Both the position numbers and the translations under genes were made by a program. From a virus, in the IMG/VR virus record IMGVR_UViG_3300037247_002067, positions 1 to 40,392 of that record: 40,392 nucleotides of DNA; one strand, given 5' to 3'. Every line of letters begins with the position of its first letter. Positions within the stretch are counted from its first letter, which is position 1. A model generated the notes under the pieces. The model worked only from the letters and a program-made list of their open reading frames with translations. It searched no databases and was not told the origin of the DNA. This document shows positions 18,349 to 27,572 of this stretch, piece by piece.

Positions 18349-20417
18349 GTTCTCCCTCCTCTCCTTGAAAGGGATTCAATAAAAGGTATATTCCTTAAAG
18401 GCCTTTCTCCGGTTATTCTTATGTCTCCCTCTTCCTCACCTTTAACTTGCTCTCTCTCCAATCGATTCGCCATTAGAGAGATTCTAGTTACCGTGCTAGC
18501 TGCTTGTTTTGTTCCTGGAATAGCCCTGAGACCATGAGTAAGTAACTTCGCTCCACTTTTACTAGTCATCATAAGAGCTAGAGCGAGAGGTGTAAGTAAA
18601 ATAGCTCCACTAGCACCTACACCAACCATACCAGTCCCACCTAGAAGCGCCCCCCCTATTTCAAAAGCCGCACCGGGCTGTTTAAGTTGAATAAACATTC
18701 CTCCTATACCCTCAGCTTGTCTCCTCCCGGCAACTTGGAGTAAATTAGTTATCTTCTCTACCTTATCCAATTGAGCCTTACTTAGAATAGAACTCATAGT
18801 ATCATATCCATAACCTTCCGGTCCGAGCATTTGTTTGAAGAGAGAATCCCCATCTACAAAAGTGCCTCCTCCACTAGCTCTAGGCTTAGTAGCTTTATGA
18901 ATAAGACTATTCATGAAAGACGCTTGAAATTTACTCCAAGTCTTTTCACCAACAGCCCTTTGGAACATTTCAGTAACAGAACTATTCTCTGAGGTAAAGA
19001 GTTCTTTAACTAAAGCCTCTGGTTTACCACCTCTATCAAAATCGCTCTTGAATATAATCTTTCTGAGGACCTCATTATTAAGTAACTTATTCCCACCTTT
19101 CCATAACTCATCCCCCTTTTTCCACAAACGTGCAGCCTCAGGGAACTCTTTAAGAGAGTCCTCTATAGGTTTATCTAAAGCTTTTAACAAAGAAGCCGCT
19201 AGTACCCTGAATCGAGCTTTCTTATTCCCTACTGAATCATACTCATCCATTACAGTACGAAGAGATGTTCTAAGATCCCTTACAGAAACTAAATCTACTT
19301 TATCTTTCATACTTAATACTTGTTTAGCTAATCCGGAACCCGTCTTTTCACTACCAATTCCCCTTAAGTTAGCTGATATTCTAGCAGATTCTTTAGCTAT
19401 TGGCTTTAGACTGCTTATGTTTACAAAAGCGCCTCCTTGAAGTTCTTTTGTAGAAATTGTCCTTAAAAAAGGAAACTTATGAGTAACATCGGGGGGAAAA
19501 GGGACTCTACTTTTCACATTTCTTTCTACAGGAATAATTATACTCATAGCTTTGTTATAAAAATTCTTTGATACAGCATTCTTATAAGCAGTCCACTTTT
19601 TATCGATTATATCTACGGCTAATCTACCTAGCGCTTTTGGGCCTTGAACTTCGTCAATAGAACTTACTAGATCATTAGCTATATCAACATGGGAAATGTC
19701 ACGAGCTTTTTTAAACTTCTCTACTATACCCCCACCAAAAATAGACTTAGAAGCTAGATTTTGTTCCACGTCTACTAGCCAAGAGGGAGTTACTTCGGCG
19801 GGAAGAAGTCCCCCTCTTCCTCCAAGAGCTTCTTCTGGGCCGATTTGAGGAAGTTCGGAAGCGGTTGTTACAGCTTTTTGTCCTTCTGGGGTTAATTTTT
19901 TAATGGGGAATGGCCTTTTTGGAAATAACCTCTTCAAACCAACTATTGCAGCTCTACCACCAGTCTCTCCAAATACCCCACATGAGCCGGCACCTAGTAT
20001 CCTCATGAGGGCTTCCGGACCGGTCCTTGGTGCATCTTCTCCACTAACAAGGGGAACATTAATTCCAGTTCCTCTCTCAACTTGTTCTCCTATTTGTCTA
20101 ATTGCCTCTCCCCCAGCACTCGCTATACCTGTTACACCAGCTGCAAAAGGGGTTCTTCTAGCAGCAGTCTTTATACTAGCAAGTGTCCCCGCAGCTATTT
20201 CAGGGACGGCCTTACCAATCTCCCCCAGAAAAGTCCTCTCCGCAGGCATTTCTGCGGCTTCCCCTGAAATTCTTCCTCTTATAATCTCTTTATCCCTTTG
20301 AGGAAGTTTATTATAAGCGGGATCACCTACAGCCTCTCTCTGGAAGATAATAATCTTATCTTTATTGCTTAAGCTAATAAAGCTAGGATCACTTAATAAT
20401 CCCGATACATTTCCCAT
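18345..20417 (-). CDS. Large internal virion (ejection) protein candidate, 690 aa
   Basis: It starts at a one-base TAATG overlap with the upstream gene. Residues about 60-170 are Ala/Gly-rich and hydrophobic (AVPEIAAGTLASIKTAARRT). The middle is long, helical and basic. A second Gly/Ala hydrophobic stretch lies near residue 600 (IGGALLGGTGMVGVGASGAI). Membrane-active segments flanking a helical body, next to other internal proteins, suit a podovirus ejection protein that crosses the envelope during DNA entry. There is no transglycosylase motif that I can see. Confidence 0.65.
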   Translation of the reverse strand: MGNVSGLLSDPSFISLSNKDKIIIFQREAVGDPAYNKLPQRDKEIIRGRISGEAAEMPAERTFLGEIGKAVPEIAAGTLASIKTAARRTPFAAGVTGIASAGGEAIRQIGEQVERGTGINVPLVSGEDAPRTGPEALMRILGAGSCGVFGETGGRAAIVGLKRLFPKRPFPIKKLTPEGQKAVTTASELPQIGPEEALGGRGGLLPAEVTPSWLVDVEQNLASKSIFGGGIVEKFKKARDISHVDIANDLVSSIDEVQGPKALGRLAVDIIDKKWTAYKNAVSKNFYNKAMSIIIPVERNVKSRVPFPPDVTHKFPFLRTISTKELQGGAFVNISSLKPIAKESARISANLRGIGSEKTGSGLAKQVLSMKDKVDLVSVRDLRTSLRTVMDEYDSVGNKKARFRVLAASLLKALDKPIEDSLKEFPEAARLWKKGDELWKGGNKLLNNEVLRKIIFKSDFDRGGKPEALVKELFTSENSSVTEMFQRAVGEKTWSKFQASFMNSLIHKATKPRASGGGTFVDGDSLFKQMLGPEGYGYDTMSSILSKAQLDKVEKITNLLQVAGRRQAEGIGGMFIQLKQPGAAFEIGGALLGGTGMVGVGASGAILLTPLALALMMTSKSGAKLLTHGLRAIPGTKQAASTVTRISLMANRLEREQVKGEEEGDIRITGERPLRNIPFIESLSRRGGRT

Positions 20418-21808
20418 TACTTCTCTCTCTCCTCAAGATATTTCTTTCCGGCTTCACTGAGACCTTCGGTATTGATAACAGGAGTTTTACTCGGAGGCCC
20501 CTCAAAAGACTGAATATAATCTTTAGTTCTAAGTGCCTTCTTAGTTCTTCCTATCAAAGCATTATGTTGAGCGATTTTAAAATCTGCTATCTTATCGTTT
20601 ATATCAAGAATTCTCCTTATTGATTCTTCATTCATAGTAATATCTCCCGCAGCCATTCTTGAAGCAAATACTAAATCATTATTTGAGATAGCTACGCCTG
20701 CACCAAGCATTCCACTGGAAAGTATTTCGCCAATCTGAAAGGAGATAAGAGCTGAGAAGGTCTCAGTATTAGAGGCTTTCTTTCCTCCAACATTAATACC
20801 AACCTCTTTAATCCATTTATCAAAAGTGAGCTTTATATTAGCTGCACTTCCTGTATAAATACCACTATCTAAAAGTTTCAAGCCTTCTGCTATAATGAAC
20901 TTATTCTTATAAGCACTAAAAACTTGTTTATCCCCTTCTGACAATCGATCTCCAGTTTTCAGTCCCAAACGCCCAAATAACTTAGTCTCAAAAGGATCTA
21001 TTAAAGACTGAGCTTTCTTGCCCTCAGCAATAAGAACTTCCTTTTCGCTTAGCACCACTGACGTTCCGTTCTTTTTTACAACCGGCCTTAACTTTCCAGT
21101 TATTTCATCTAAAATCATAAGTTGAAATTTGTTTTTACCTATGGGTATATATTTAGGTACTACTTGTGGAGCGAATACCTTACCTCTAGTAGGGATTGAC
21201 TTCTCTAATATAGCCTTACCCATTCCAGTAGCTAGAGTTTGAAACAAAGAAAGTCTTCCTCCTTTACCTAAGAACTCTCCAGTCCCTTTCCCACCAGCTA
21301 TATCAGCTCTAGCGATGCTACTTCTAGTAGCCTCAACCTTTTGTTGTGCTAACCCTCTTTTCTCTCTAAGGGCAGCCATTTTCTCTATGAAGGGAATATT
21401 AATATCCGCAGTCTCTGGGCGGGTTTCCTGACCGAGAGACCTTATTGCGTCTGAAGGGGAGAATTGAGGAGGGCCTTCTCCTTCGATTTGACCGATAGTG
21501 AAGAAAGGTGGAACATCTACGGGTTCTCCACTTAAACTAGCAGTCGTACCTGGAGTATAAACGCCTGCAATTATCTTAGACGCTTTTGCAAATGCATCCC
21601 CTCGAAGAATCTCTCTCATTCTCTTCCTTTTCCTCTCCTCTCTAACTATTTCCCGATCCGAGTAAACTTTCTCTTGTTCAGCTAGAACCTTCTCTTCTCT
21701 CTCCAACAACACATTTCGTCGTTTATTCTTTCTTATTGATGTAAGTATGCTTCCTATACCCCGGAATACTTGAGGTAGTCCACCTTCTTTATAATAATGT
21801 CTAGGCAT
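20417..21808 (-). CDS. Internal virion protein candidate, 463 aa
   Basis: AAAGGAGGAATAAAAA precedes the ATG. It begins MPRHYYKEGGLPQVFRGIGS, has a charged coiled coil (residues 25-75, VLLEREEKVLAEQEKVYSD) and then a mixed soluble body with few cysteines. It lies between the Gly-rich protein and the 690-aa ejection candidate, all in one operon. Podovirus genomes usually place two or three internal proteins here. The assignment is by position and composition. Confidence 0.6.
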   Translation of the reverse strand: MPRHYYKEGGLPQVFRGIGSILTSIRKNKRRNVLLEREEKVLAEQEKVYSDREIVREERKRKRMREILRGDAFAKASKIIAGVYTPGTTASLSGEPVDVPPFFTIGQIEGEGPPQFSPSDAIRSLGQETRPETADINIPFIEKMAALREKRGLAQQKVEATRSSIARADIAGGKGTGEFLGKGGRLSLFQTLATGMGKAILEKSIPTRGKVFAPQVVPKYIPIGKNKFQLMILDEITGKLRPVVKKNGTSVVLSEKEVLIAEGKKAQSLIDPFETKLFGRLGLKTGDRLSEGDKQVFSAYKNKFIIAEGLKLLDSGIYTGSAANIKLTFDKWIKEVGINVGGKKASNTETFSALISFQIGEILSSGMLGAGVAISNNDLVFASRMAAGDITMNEESIRRILDINDKIADFKIAQHNALIGRTKKALRTKDYIQSFEGPPSKTPVINTEGLSEAGKKYLEEREK

Positions 21809-21822
21809 TTTTTATTCCTCCT

Positions 21823-23001
21823 TTAAGAAAACATCCCACTGAGGATGCCACCACCACCACCACTAGTCTCTCCTTGAAGAACTGTATTCCTAGGTTGAAC
21901 TTGATTAATCAAGTACTGAAGCAATCCTATATCCTGTCCTCTCCTTCCGTAAGCAGCATTAGCAGCATTTAAAATTCCAGATTGCCTTATATCAGCACCC
22001 CTAGCCTCTAAATTCCCTCTCCCTAGAATCGTATCAGAGATAATTTGAGAAAGGTCAATATCCTGTCCCCTCCCTACCAACTCTTGTCCCCTTTGAGCTA
22101 CCTTAGGTGCAATGTCCTCTGTAAAAGCTCTTTGCAAATTCCCTATCCTTTGTTGTCTTAAGTTAATAAGCTCAGGAGCAATGTTCCTAGCTATCCCTCC
22201 CGCAGTAGAAGGTCCTAGACCCCTCAAGGCTGAAGCTCCTTGAGTCCTAGAGATGAGTTCATTTATCAAACTCTCTTCACTCTTAGAGGTGGTTCCGAAA
22301 GATGGATTAGTAATGGCTTCTCTTAAAAGATCTTCATAAGGAGAAGATTCCCTATCAGCTCCATACCCGGACCTTAAGTTTCTATCAGCAAGCCATTGGT
22401 TTATATTCTCGTTACTTAGAGTCTCCGTAGTCCCTTGAATGGGAGCAATGCTATTTAAGGTTGCGTCATAGAGACCTCTAGGAAGGCTATTAAGCTCATC
22501 ACTCCCTTTAAGCATATCTTCTAGCTTAAACCCAAGGGTAGAGACATTCTCATACTTACCGAACCCTCTATTCTCCGGTGCTTGGTCCCACACGACGTTC
22601 CCGGCATTATCCCTTATAATCTCCCCTTCAGTTGTCCTTCTAGGAACCTTCCCTCCGTAAATACCATAGAAGTTATAAGGCTCGCTTCCTGCTCCCCCTC
22701 CTGTACCCCTTCCAAAAAGACCACTTAATAAATCCGCGCCACCACTAAACGTTCCTCCCCAATCGAATCCTGCTCCCCCTCCTCCATTATTACCTGTAAT
22801 AGCCATATTTCCACCCCCATTATTATTTAACATTCCCATTAAATTGCCTCCCATTCCGCCGGACCCCCCTCCATAAATGCCGCCAACTCTTCCACCTATA
22901 GTATTCCCTCCCGGACCACCGGCGTCTCCATACATTCCTCCGGTATAATAATTTGCGACGAATCCACCAAGATTGCTTAAAAGAGATGTAAAAATAGACA
23001 T
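21823..23001 (-). CDS. Gly-rich internal/tail protein, 392 aa
   Basis: The site is AAGAGGAAGAAAT. Residues 1-110 are extremely Gly/Asn-rich (GGPGGNTIGGRVGGIYGGGS and similar), probably disordered or membrane-associating. Residues 130-380 are Gln/Arg/Leu-rich helical (SALRGLGPSTAGGIARNIAP). A Gly run near the C-terminus closes the protein. Similar proteins occur among podovirus internal core proteins. The low-complexity front and helical back suit ejection with the DNA. Confidence 0.6.
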   Translation of the reverse strand: MSIFTSLLSNLGGFVANYYTGGMYGDAGGPGGNTIGGRVGGIYGGGSGGMGGNLMGMLNNNGGGNMAITGNNGGGGAGFDWGGTFSGGADLLSGLFGRGTGGGAGSEPYNFYGIYGGKVPRRTTEGEIIRDNAGNVVWDQAPENRGFGKYENVSTLGFKLEDMLKGSDELNSLPRGLYDATLNSIAPIQGTTETLSNENINQWLADRNLRSGYGADRESSPYEDLLREAITNPSFGTTSKSEESLINELISRTQGASALRGLGPSTAGGIARNIAPELINLRQQRIGNLQRAFTEDIAPKVAQRGQELVGRGQDIDLSQIISDTILGRGNLEARGADIRQSGILNAANAAYGRRGQDIGLLQYLINQVQPRNTVLQGETSGGGGGILSGMFS

Positions 23002-23065
23002 ATTTCTTCCTCTTGATTGCCTATATTTTGATTAAGGATAGCTGCCATCTTTAAGCTCCTTTTAA

Positions 23066-23656
23066 TTAAGGCATTAAGAACTGTTGTCCTGCCCTTCCTT
23101 GATTAGCATCACTCTTCACATTCCTATGACTATCCTCTGATCCAACATGAGTAATTATAGCTATATCGCCTGGAGAAAGAACCGTAAAAGGGGATGCATC
23201 TTGAGCAGATACCTCAGACCAAGAACTAGATACCTCATTTAAAACAACTCCATCAGCATAAGTTGAGCTAGTTGAACTTTTAAACATACAATGGCTAGAG
23301 CCAAAAGCAGCACTTTGATCTAACGAGAATCCATACAACTTACCCCGACGAAGAGGAATTAGGGTACTAAAGACAAATGTTTCCTCTGTAAAAGTTGAAA
23401 AAGTGCTTAAAGAGGAGGCTGCAATATTATCCGAGGTAGCAAGCGCTGAGCCAGTTGGTAAATCAGACCCGTCTAAATCCCAAAGCTCTAAAAAGACGTT
23501 TCCGGTAGGGCTTCCTCCAGTCCATGCCACTTTTATCTTTATCTTCGAGACTGGAATATTAGGTTCTGCTGCTCCTAACATACCTCTGGTACTTATTAAG
23601 TTCCTTTCTAAACCCTCTCTACCAAACCTTCTCATCATTAAGTGAGATAACCTCAT
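23066..23656 (-). CDS. Beta-sandwich appendage protein candidate, 196 aa
   Basis: AAGGAGTCTT precedes the ATG. From residue 30 the sequence is a run of strands typical of carbohydrate-binding-like jelly rolls (KIKIKVAWTGGSPTGNVFLE, later LIPLRRGKLYGFSLD). It resembles beta domains found in phage tail and adhesin proteins. The final 20 residues are polar. It is likely a virion surface or receptor-binding component; the receptor is unknown. Confidence 0.6.
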   Translation of the reverse strand: MRLSHLMMRRFGREGLERNLISTRGMLGAAEPNIPVSKIKIKVAWTGGSPTGNVFLELWDLDGSDLPTGSALATSDNIAASSLSTFSTFTEETFVFSTLIPLRRGKLYGFSLDQSAAFGSSHCMFKSSTSSTYADGVVLNEVSSSWSEVSAQDASPFTVLSPGDIAIITHVGSEDSHRNVKSDANQGRAGQQFLMP

Positions 23657-23664
23657 AAGACTCC

Positions 23665-24306
23665 TTACTTAGAATCTATCGAAATAGCCTGTCCGTGGAC
23701 TATACTAGACCCATTTATAGTTTGAAAGCTGAGAATATCCACCCCTGAGTTAGTAAGAACAGGTTCAGCTCCATTAGCCCAATCTACATTAGCAAATGTA
23801 AGTGTTCCTAACCCTCCATTAGTCATAAAAACGATCCAACTTCCCATCCTCCCACTAATTGGAGGGTTAGTAAAAGAGAGTGTTATGGTATTTGCAGTAA
23901 TTGTAACGGTATGAACTGGTCCTAGTTCATGATCGAGGTTCTGGTTAGTTGTAATTGATCCAATAGCATTTACTACTGCCGCTGTATCCCTCTCATAAAT
24001 TTGATCTGCAATCTGATCCTCACAGAAGAAAATACCTTCCATAGTTAAGCTATCAGCAGTAACATCTCCATGAGTCCCGTCTGCAGCTATATGCTCAACT
24101 TGTAAAAATGTTTTAACATCCGTTAAAGATCCTGACGGGTTTGTTCCTAGTTCAGTTTGTATCGCTATAATTGCAGCCGCTAGATCATTTGGCACATTCG
24201 ACCTCGCAAGCGTTCGACTCGCGCTAGGATCATCCACCTCTGCATCATTATCCACATCAAGAACACTAGGGTAACCACTTCCGCTACCACTACCTAACTC
24301 ACTCAT
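23665..24306 (-). CDS. Tail appendage protein candidate, 213 aa
   Basis: ATG 24306 follows AAAGGGGAAAAGTG; a GTG one codon earlier is possible. The N-terminus is Gly/Ser-rich, residues 40-75 have PNDLAAAIIAIQTELGTNPS, and the C-terminal 80 residues alternate strands (VTITANTITLSFTNPPISGR, then GWIV-like and DILSFQTINGSSI). This C-terminal pattern of Thr-x-Thr strands and a Gly-Arg-x-Gly turn is common in phage tail fibre tips. Its position next to the tail hub supports this. Confidence 0.6.
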   Translation of the reverse strand: MSELGSGSGSGYPSVLDVDNDAEVDDPSASRTLARSNVPNDLAAAIIAIQTELGTNPSGSLTDVKTFLQVEHIAADGTHGDVTADSLTMEGIFFCEDQIADQIYERDTAAVVNAIGSITTNQNLDHELGPVHTVTITANTITLSFTNPPISGRMGSWIVFMTNGGLGTLTFANVDWANGAEPVLTNSGVDILSFQTINGSSIVHGQAISIDSK

Positions 24307-24323
24307 CACTTTTCCCCTTTAAA

Positions 24324-25991
24324 TTAAGCAAATATATGACTTTTTTCAATTACCTTTACTCTTACAGCGTATAACTCAAATGGCTCATTACCTGCATCAT
24401 GTATAACAGTAAGAGCAAGCCTTCGTACTTGTACTGGTTTTGGTATTGGAACTTGAACACGTTTCGGCTTTCTATTTCCCCAATAAGTAGTACCCCAGTA
24501 TTGAGATCCCCAGTATATAACGCCAGAGGATAGTTTTGTTCTATCTAATATTACTCCTTCTCTTGTAAGGGGTTCATCTGCCCAATACTCGCGTCCCCAA
24601 TATACCTGCCCCCAGTATGCTTGGTTCATCTCAGTACCTGTTTCCTTTGCCCCACTAATATCTAAAAGCTCTACAAATACTGCCTTTAATGTAGACAGCA
24701 ATTCTAATTCTATTTGATCAATATCCTTAGCTACAGCTGGGTCTCCTAATGAGTTATAGAAGGTAGTATAGCGAGTTTGTATATCACTACCATCATCATT
24801 GTAAACTTCGTCTTTATCTGCTTCATATACGTAACTATTATTATTTCCCTCTCCGGCGATTAACTCCCCCTTATCGCCAGGTCCGTTCATCACAAACATT
24901 TTTGAGAAAGACCTTCCTATCATAGTTCCATACCAAGGGGTACTGTCTTTTCCCAACCTGTCTACATCAAGCCAAAATTGCTTGTCGTTATAAGTCTTCC
25001 CTTTACTGGCTATGGATAGTTTATAAAATCCATCATGATACACTGCCTCAGCCTTCTCAATATTCTCGGCGGATATATCCTCTATACCTGTATACCCTTT
25101 ATAAACAGACTTTATATTATTCCCGATCGGAATAGGAGTTAGGTTAAAGAAAGGAAGTAAGTATATTTGACGGTCATTTCCTAGCCAAATTGTTCCTACT
25201 GGGGTCCATTTCATTGTCGATGAGGCAGAACACCCTACACTTAACCCTAGTTCATAAATAGTATAATTACCTCCTCCTCCGGTAGTAAGGTCACTTCCTC
25301 CAAACAAATACATTCCCTTAGAACCCGCTAGAAGAACCTTTGCTTCATAACCGGAATCAACATTAGTAGATCCATGTATAATCATCCCATAAATATTCGT
25401 ATCCGGGCGGACGCCGCAATTAGCCACCGTTTCCCAAGCGTCAGTATCACTGAAAGAAGCACTCCACGTTAGGTCACCGGGAGAGTTCACATCTAGTGAG
25501 AGAAGACGATCTTGATAAGCGAGAAATTGAATAGCTTTAGTAGGAAAGTCAGTAGGGTTTAATAAGGATGCAGTAGAACCATTCCATTTAATAGGACCAT
25601 CTACTCCATTTCCTATATAACACTTATTTAAAGCTCCCCAAGTAGCAAAGGAAACCTTTTGCCCATCAGTAAGTGATTGGCCAATCGTAGCATCAATCAC
25701 AGTCCATATTGTTCCATCTTTATATTTAATAACGCTTCCTGCACTTGCTAGCAATTGTTTACTAGAACCAAAATAAAAACGGTGAAGCCCTGTAACCGTC
25801 TTTCCGGTACTTACCTCAGTCAACACATATTTTTCGTAACCTCGCCTATTTACAATACCGTTTCTCCAAAAACAATTCTGTGTTTGAATTGCCTCGTCCG
25901 GCATCATATTTACTATATTCTTTCTTAAATTAATGCCTTTACTAGCTAGTTTATACTCATATGATTGTACATTCGTTTCTGTTATAGGCAC
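24324..25991 (-). CDS. Tail nozzle/hub protein (P22 gp10-like), 555 aa
   Basis: A GTG start follows AAAGGAGAAC. The opening GINLRKNIVNMMPDEAIQTQ, then NCFWRNGIVNRRGY, is the signature of podovirus nozzle/stabilisation proteins, in which an N-terminal Asn-Leu and Asn-x6-Gly-x3-Arg-x-Gly segment precedes beta-propeller repeats. Several WNGSTASLL/LLAGSKGMYLFGG blades follow. Residues about 470-520 hold six Tyr-Trp-(Gly/Ala) units in two groups of three. It would close the tail below the adaptor (26006-26707) and hold the packaged DNA. Confidence 0.75.
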   Translation of the reverse strand: MPITETNVQSYEYKLASKGINLRKNIVNMMPDEAIQTQNCFWRNGIVNRRGYEKYVLTEVSTGKTVTGLHRFYFGSSKQLLASAGSVIKYKDGTIWTVIDATIGQSLTDGQKVSFATWGALNKCYIGNGVDGPIKWNGSTASLLNPTDFPTKAIQFLAYQDRLLSLDVNSPGDLTWSASFSDTDAWETVANCGVRPDTNIYGMIIHGSTNVDSGYEAKVLLAGSKGMYLFGGSDLTTGGGGNYTIYELGLSVGCSASSTMKWTPVGTIWLGNDRQIYLLPFFNLTPIPIGNNIKSVYKGYTGIEDISAENIEKAEAVYHDGFYKLSIASKGKTYNDKQFWLDVDRLGKDSTPWYGTMIGRSFSKMFVMNGPGDKGELIAGEGNNNSYVYEADKDEVYNDDGSDIQTRYTTFYNSLGDPAVAKDIDQIELELLSTLKAVFVELLDISGAKETGTEMNQAYWGQVYWGREYWADEPLTREGVILDRTKLSSGVIYWGSQYWGTTYWGNRKPKRVQVPIPKPVQVRRLALTVIHDAGNEPFELYAVRVKVIEKSHIFA

Positions 25992-26005
25992 TTTTTTGTT
26001 CTCCT

Positions 26006-26707
26006 TTAATATCTCACTCCAAAAGCGGAAGGAAGAAGGGGTGGTCCTATTCCACTCCTCCCTCCTCTCCCTCCCATTACATAAAGCCTATCCACGATGC
26101 GATTATTAGATTGAATAGCGCTCTTTAAAAGGCGCTCATACTCAAGCCTTACTCGGTCACTCTTATCGAAGTCATTTAAATAACCGAGAACCTCACTCCA
26201 AGCCCAGTAAAGGAGGCAAATTTCACACTCAATAGGAAGGTCACTAGTTGCAGCATTAGTAGCAAGCGTAGCCGGAACCTTCCAATACCGATCCTTTATG
26301 GAATAAACTCCGTCCGGGATAGGACGGAACATATAATTACTCCCTCTCACCATGAAGTACTTAGGGGAACTAGTACTATCCTCATCAGGGTCACTCTCAT
26401 CCAGTTCCCTCCCACTTACTTCTAGAAGAACTCTATTACTAGTTGTATCAATAAGATCAATCGTTCTACCAAAGTCACTAGCTAAAGCATACTCATCCGT
26501 ACCATCAGCAGTATTAAACGTTTGGGTAGCATAAAGGGAGTGCCAGTCAACGGCGGCTGCAAAAATCGCTCCTTGACCTTCGTTTATAAGATCAAGAATG
26601 ATAGAAGCTAGCCCACCAGCCGTTACACTCGTCACGTCAATAACATCATCTTGACTGATACGCCTTAGTATTCTATTCGTCATTGTAAGGTAACTTATTT
26701 TAGCCAT
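26006..26707 (-). CDS. Head-tail adaptor (gp4/gp11-like), 233 aa
   Basis: Following AAGGGGAGGG, the protein opens SYLTMTNRILRRISQDDV, then LINEGQGAIFAAAVDWHSLY, then ADGTDEYALASDFGR and SSPKYFMVRGSNYMFRPIPDG. The order of helix, Trp, Tyr-x-Leu-x-x-Asp and Phe-x-Pro-Ile-Pro is that of podovirus adaptor proteins that form a dodecamer under the portal. The hub gene lies immediately downstream, as expected. It overlaps the preceding glycosyltransferase gene by 8 nt. Confidence 0.75.
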   Translation of the reverse strand: MAKISYLTMTNRILRRISQDDVIDVTSVTAGGLASIILDLINEGQGAIFAAAVDWHSLYATQTFNTADGTDEYALASDFGRTIDLIDTTSNRVLLEVSGRELDESDPDEDSTSSPKYFMVRGSNYMFRPIPDGVYSIKDRYWKVPATLATNAATSDLPIECEICLLYWAWSEVLGYLNDFDKSDRVRLEYERLLKSAIQSNNRIVDRLYVMGGRGGRSGIGPPLLPSAFGVRY

Positions 26708-27572
26708 TCCCTCCCCTTAAGAGAACCTTCGCTCTTTCTTCATAAGTATGCATCCTAGTAACTAACTCAAAGCCGGAAAAAGCGATCTCCTCCCTTTGTT
26801 CATCCCTTACCGGATCAAGCCAATAGCGAGCTTTATCAATTGCATCCTTTATGTCATCAAAAGTAATCAAATGAGTTCCCTCTTCAAAGAGGTCATTTAA
26901 AGTAGGAACATTCTCAGTTAAAAGGAAACTCTGAGTAGCAAGCGCTTCAAAGACCCTCATGTTTATGTCATCAACAGCAGCGTTATTAAGAACAATCTTT
27001 GATTGACAAAACTTCTTTGCGGCTTCTTCGAAAAGGCGTTGTCCAAAGAAGAAGGAAGGAAACTCCTTAAACATCTCACCAAGAAAGGAAACCCTCTTCT
27101 CATTGCAAAGGTGACCAATAAAACAAACATCATAGCGTTTGATTATTGAGAAAGGTTTATAACAAAGAGGCTCAACTGCATGTGGTAACCATTCAGCAAC
27201 CACACCCCCTTTCCCGAACTCCTCTACCGCTCTTTTCTGCATACAATAAACTCGATCAAACTCTTTAGCTTTTCCAAAGCGATAATCATAACCAAGATGA
27301 GCATCACTAACCCAATAAACGCTAGGCTTCGGGCATTTAATTGGCTTGTAAGAGAGAATCTCTTTAAGTGCATCTTCCCCCCAATCTATCCATAAGTGAA
27401 GGTCAAAATCACCTTGCTTTAACGCACTCTCATTTGGAGTAAGATGAACAACATCATGACCCATCCTTCTAAGTGCCACTGTAATATAAAGAGGCGCTCC
27501 ATCATTCCTGCCTACACTAGAACCATCATAATAAGAAGCTATTCTTAGTTTGTTTCCATTTCCATTACTCAC
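26700..27572 (-). CDS. Glycosyltransferase, CgeB/GT4-like, 290 aa
   Basis: GTG 27572 follows AGGGAGGTGCAAA; an in-frame ATG at 27590 is less likely. RIASYYDGSSVGRNDGAPLY begins a GT-B-like N-domain. DVCFIGHLCNEKR and then NMRVFEALATQSFLLTENVP with LFEEGTHLITFDD match the nucleotide-sugar-binding C-domain of CgeB-type glycosyltransferases (Glu in RVFEALA). It probably transfers a sugar to a virion or host surface acceptor. It is the last of three linked sugar-modifying genes inside the head/tail operon. Confidence 0.85.
   Translation of the reverse strand: MSNGNGNKLRIASYYDGSSVGRNDGAPLYITVALRRMGHDVVHLTPNESALKQGDFDLHLWIDWGEDALKEILSYKPIKCPKPSVYWVSDAHLGYDYRFGKAKEFDRVYCMQKRAVEEFGKGGVVAEWLPHAVEPLCYKPFSIIKRYDVCFIGHLCNEKRVSFLGEMFKEFPSFFFGQRLFEEAAKKFCQSKIVLNNAAVDDINMRVFEALATQSFLLTENVPTLNDLFEEGTHLITFDDIKDAIDKARYWLDPVRDEQREEIAFSGFELVTRMHTYEERAKVLLRGGNG

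Noticed and set aside
19048-20301. Plus-strand frames of 130 and 132 codons opposite the 690-aa virion gene
   Set aside because: They are Ser/Leu/Pro-rich antisense translations of an Ala/Gly/Lys-rich gene, with no initiation signal.
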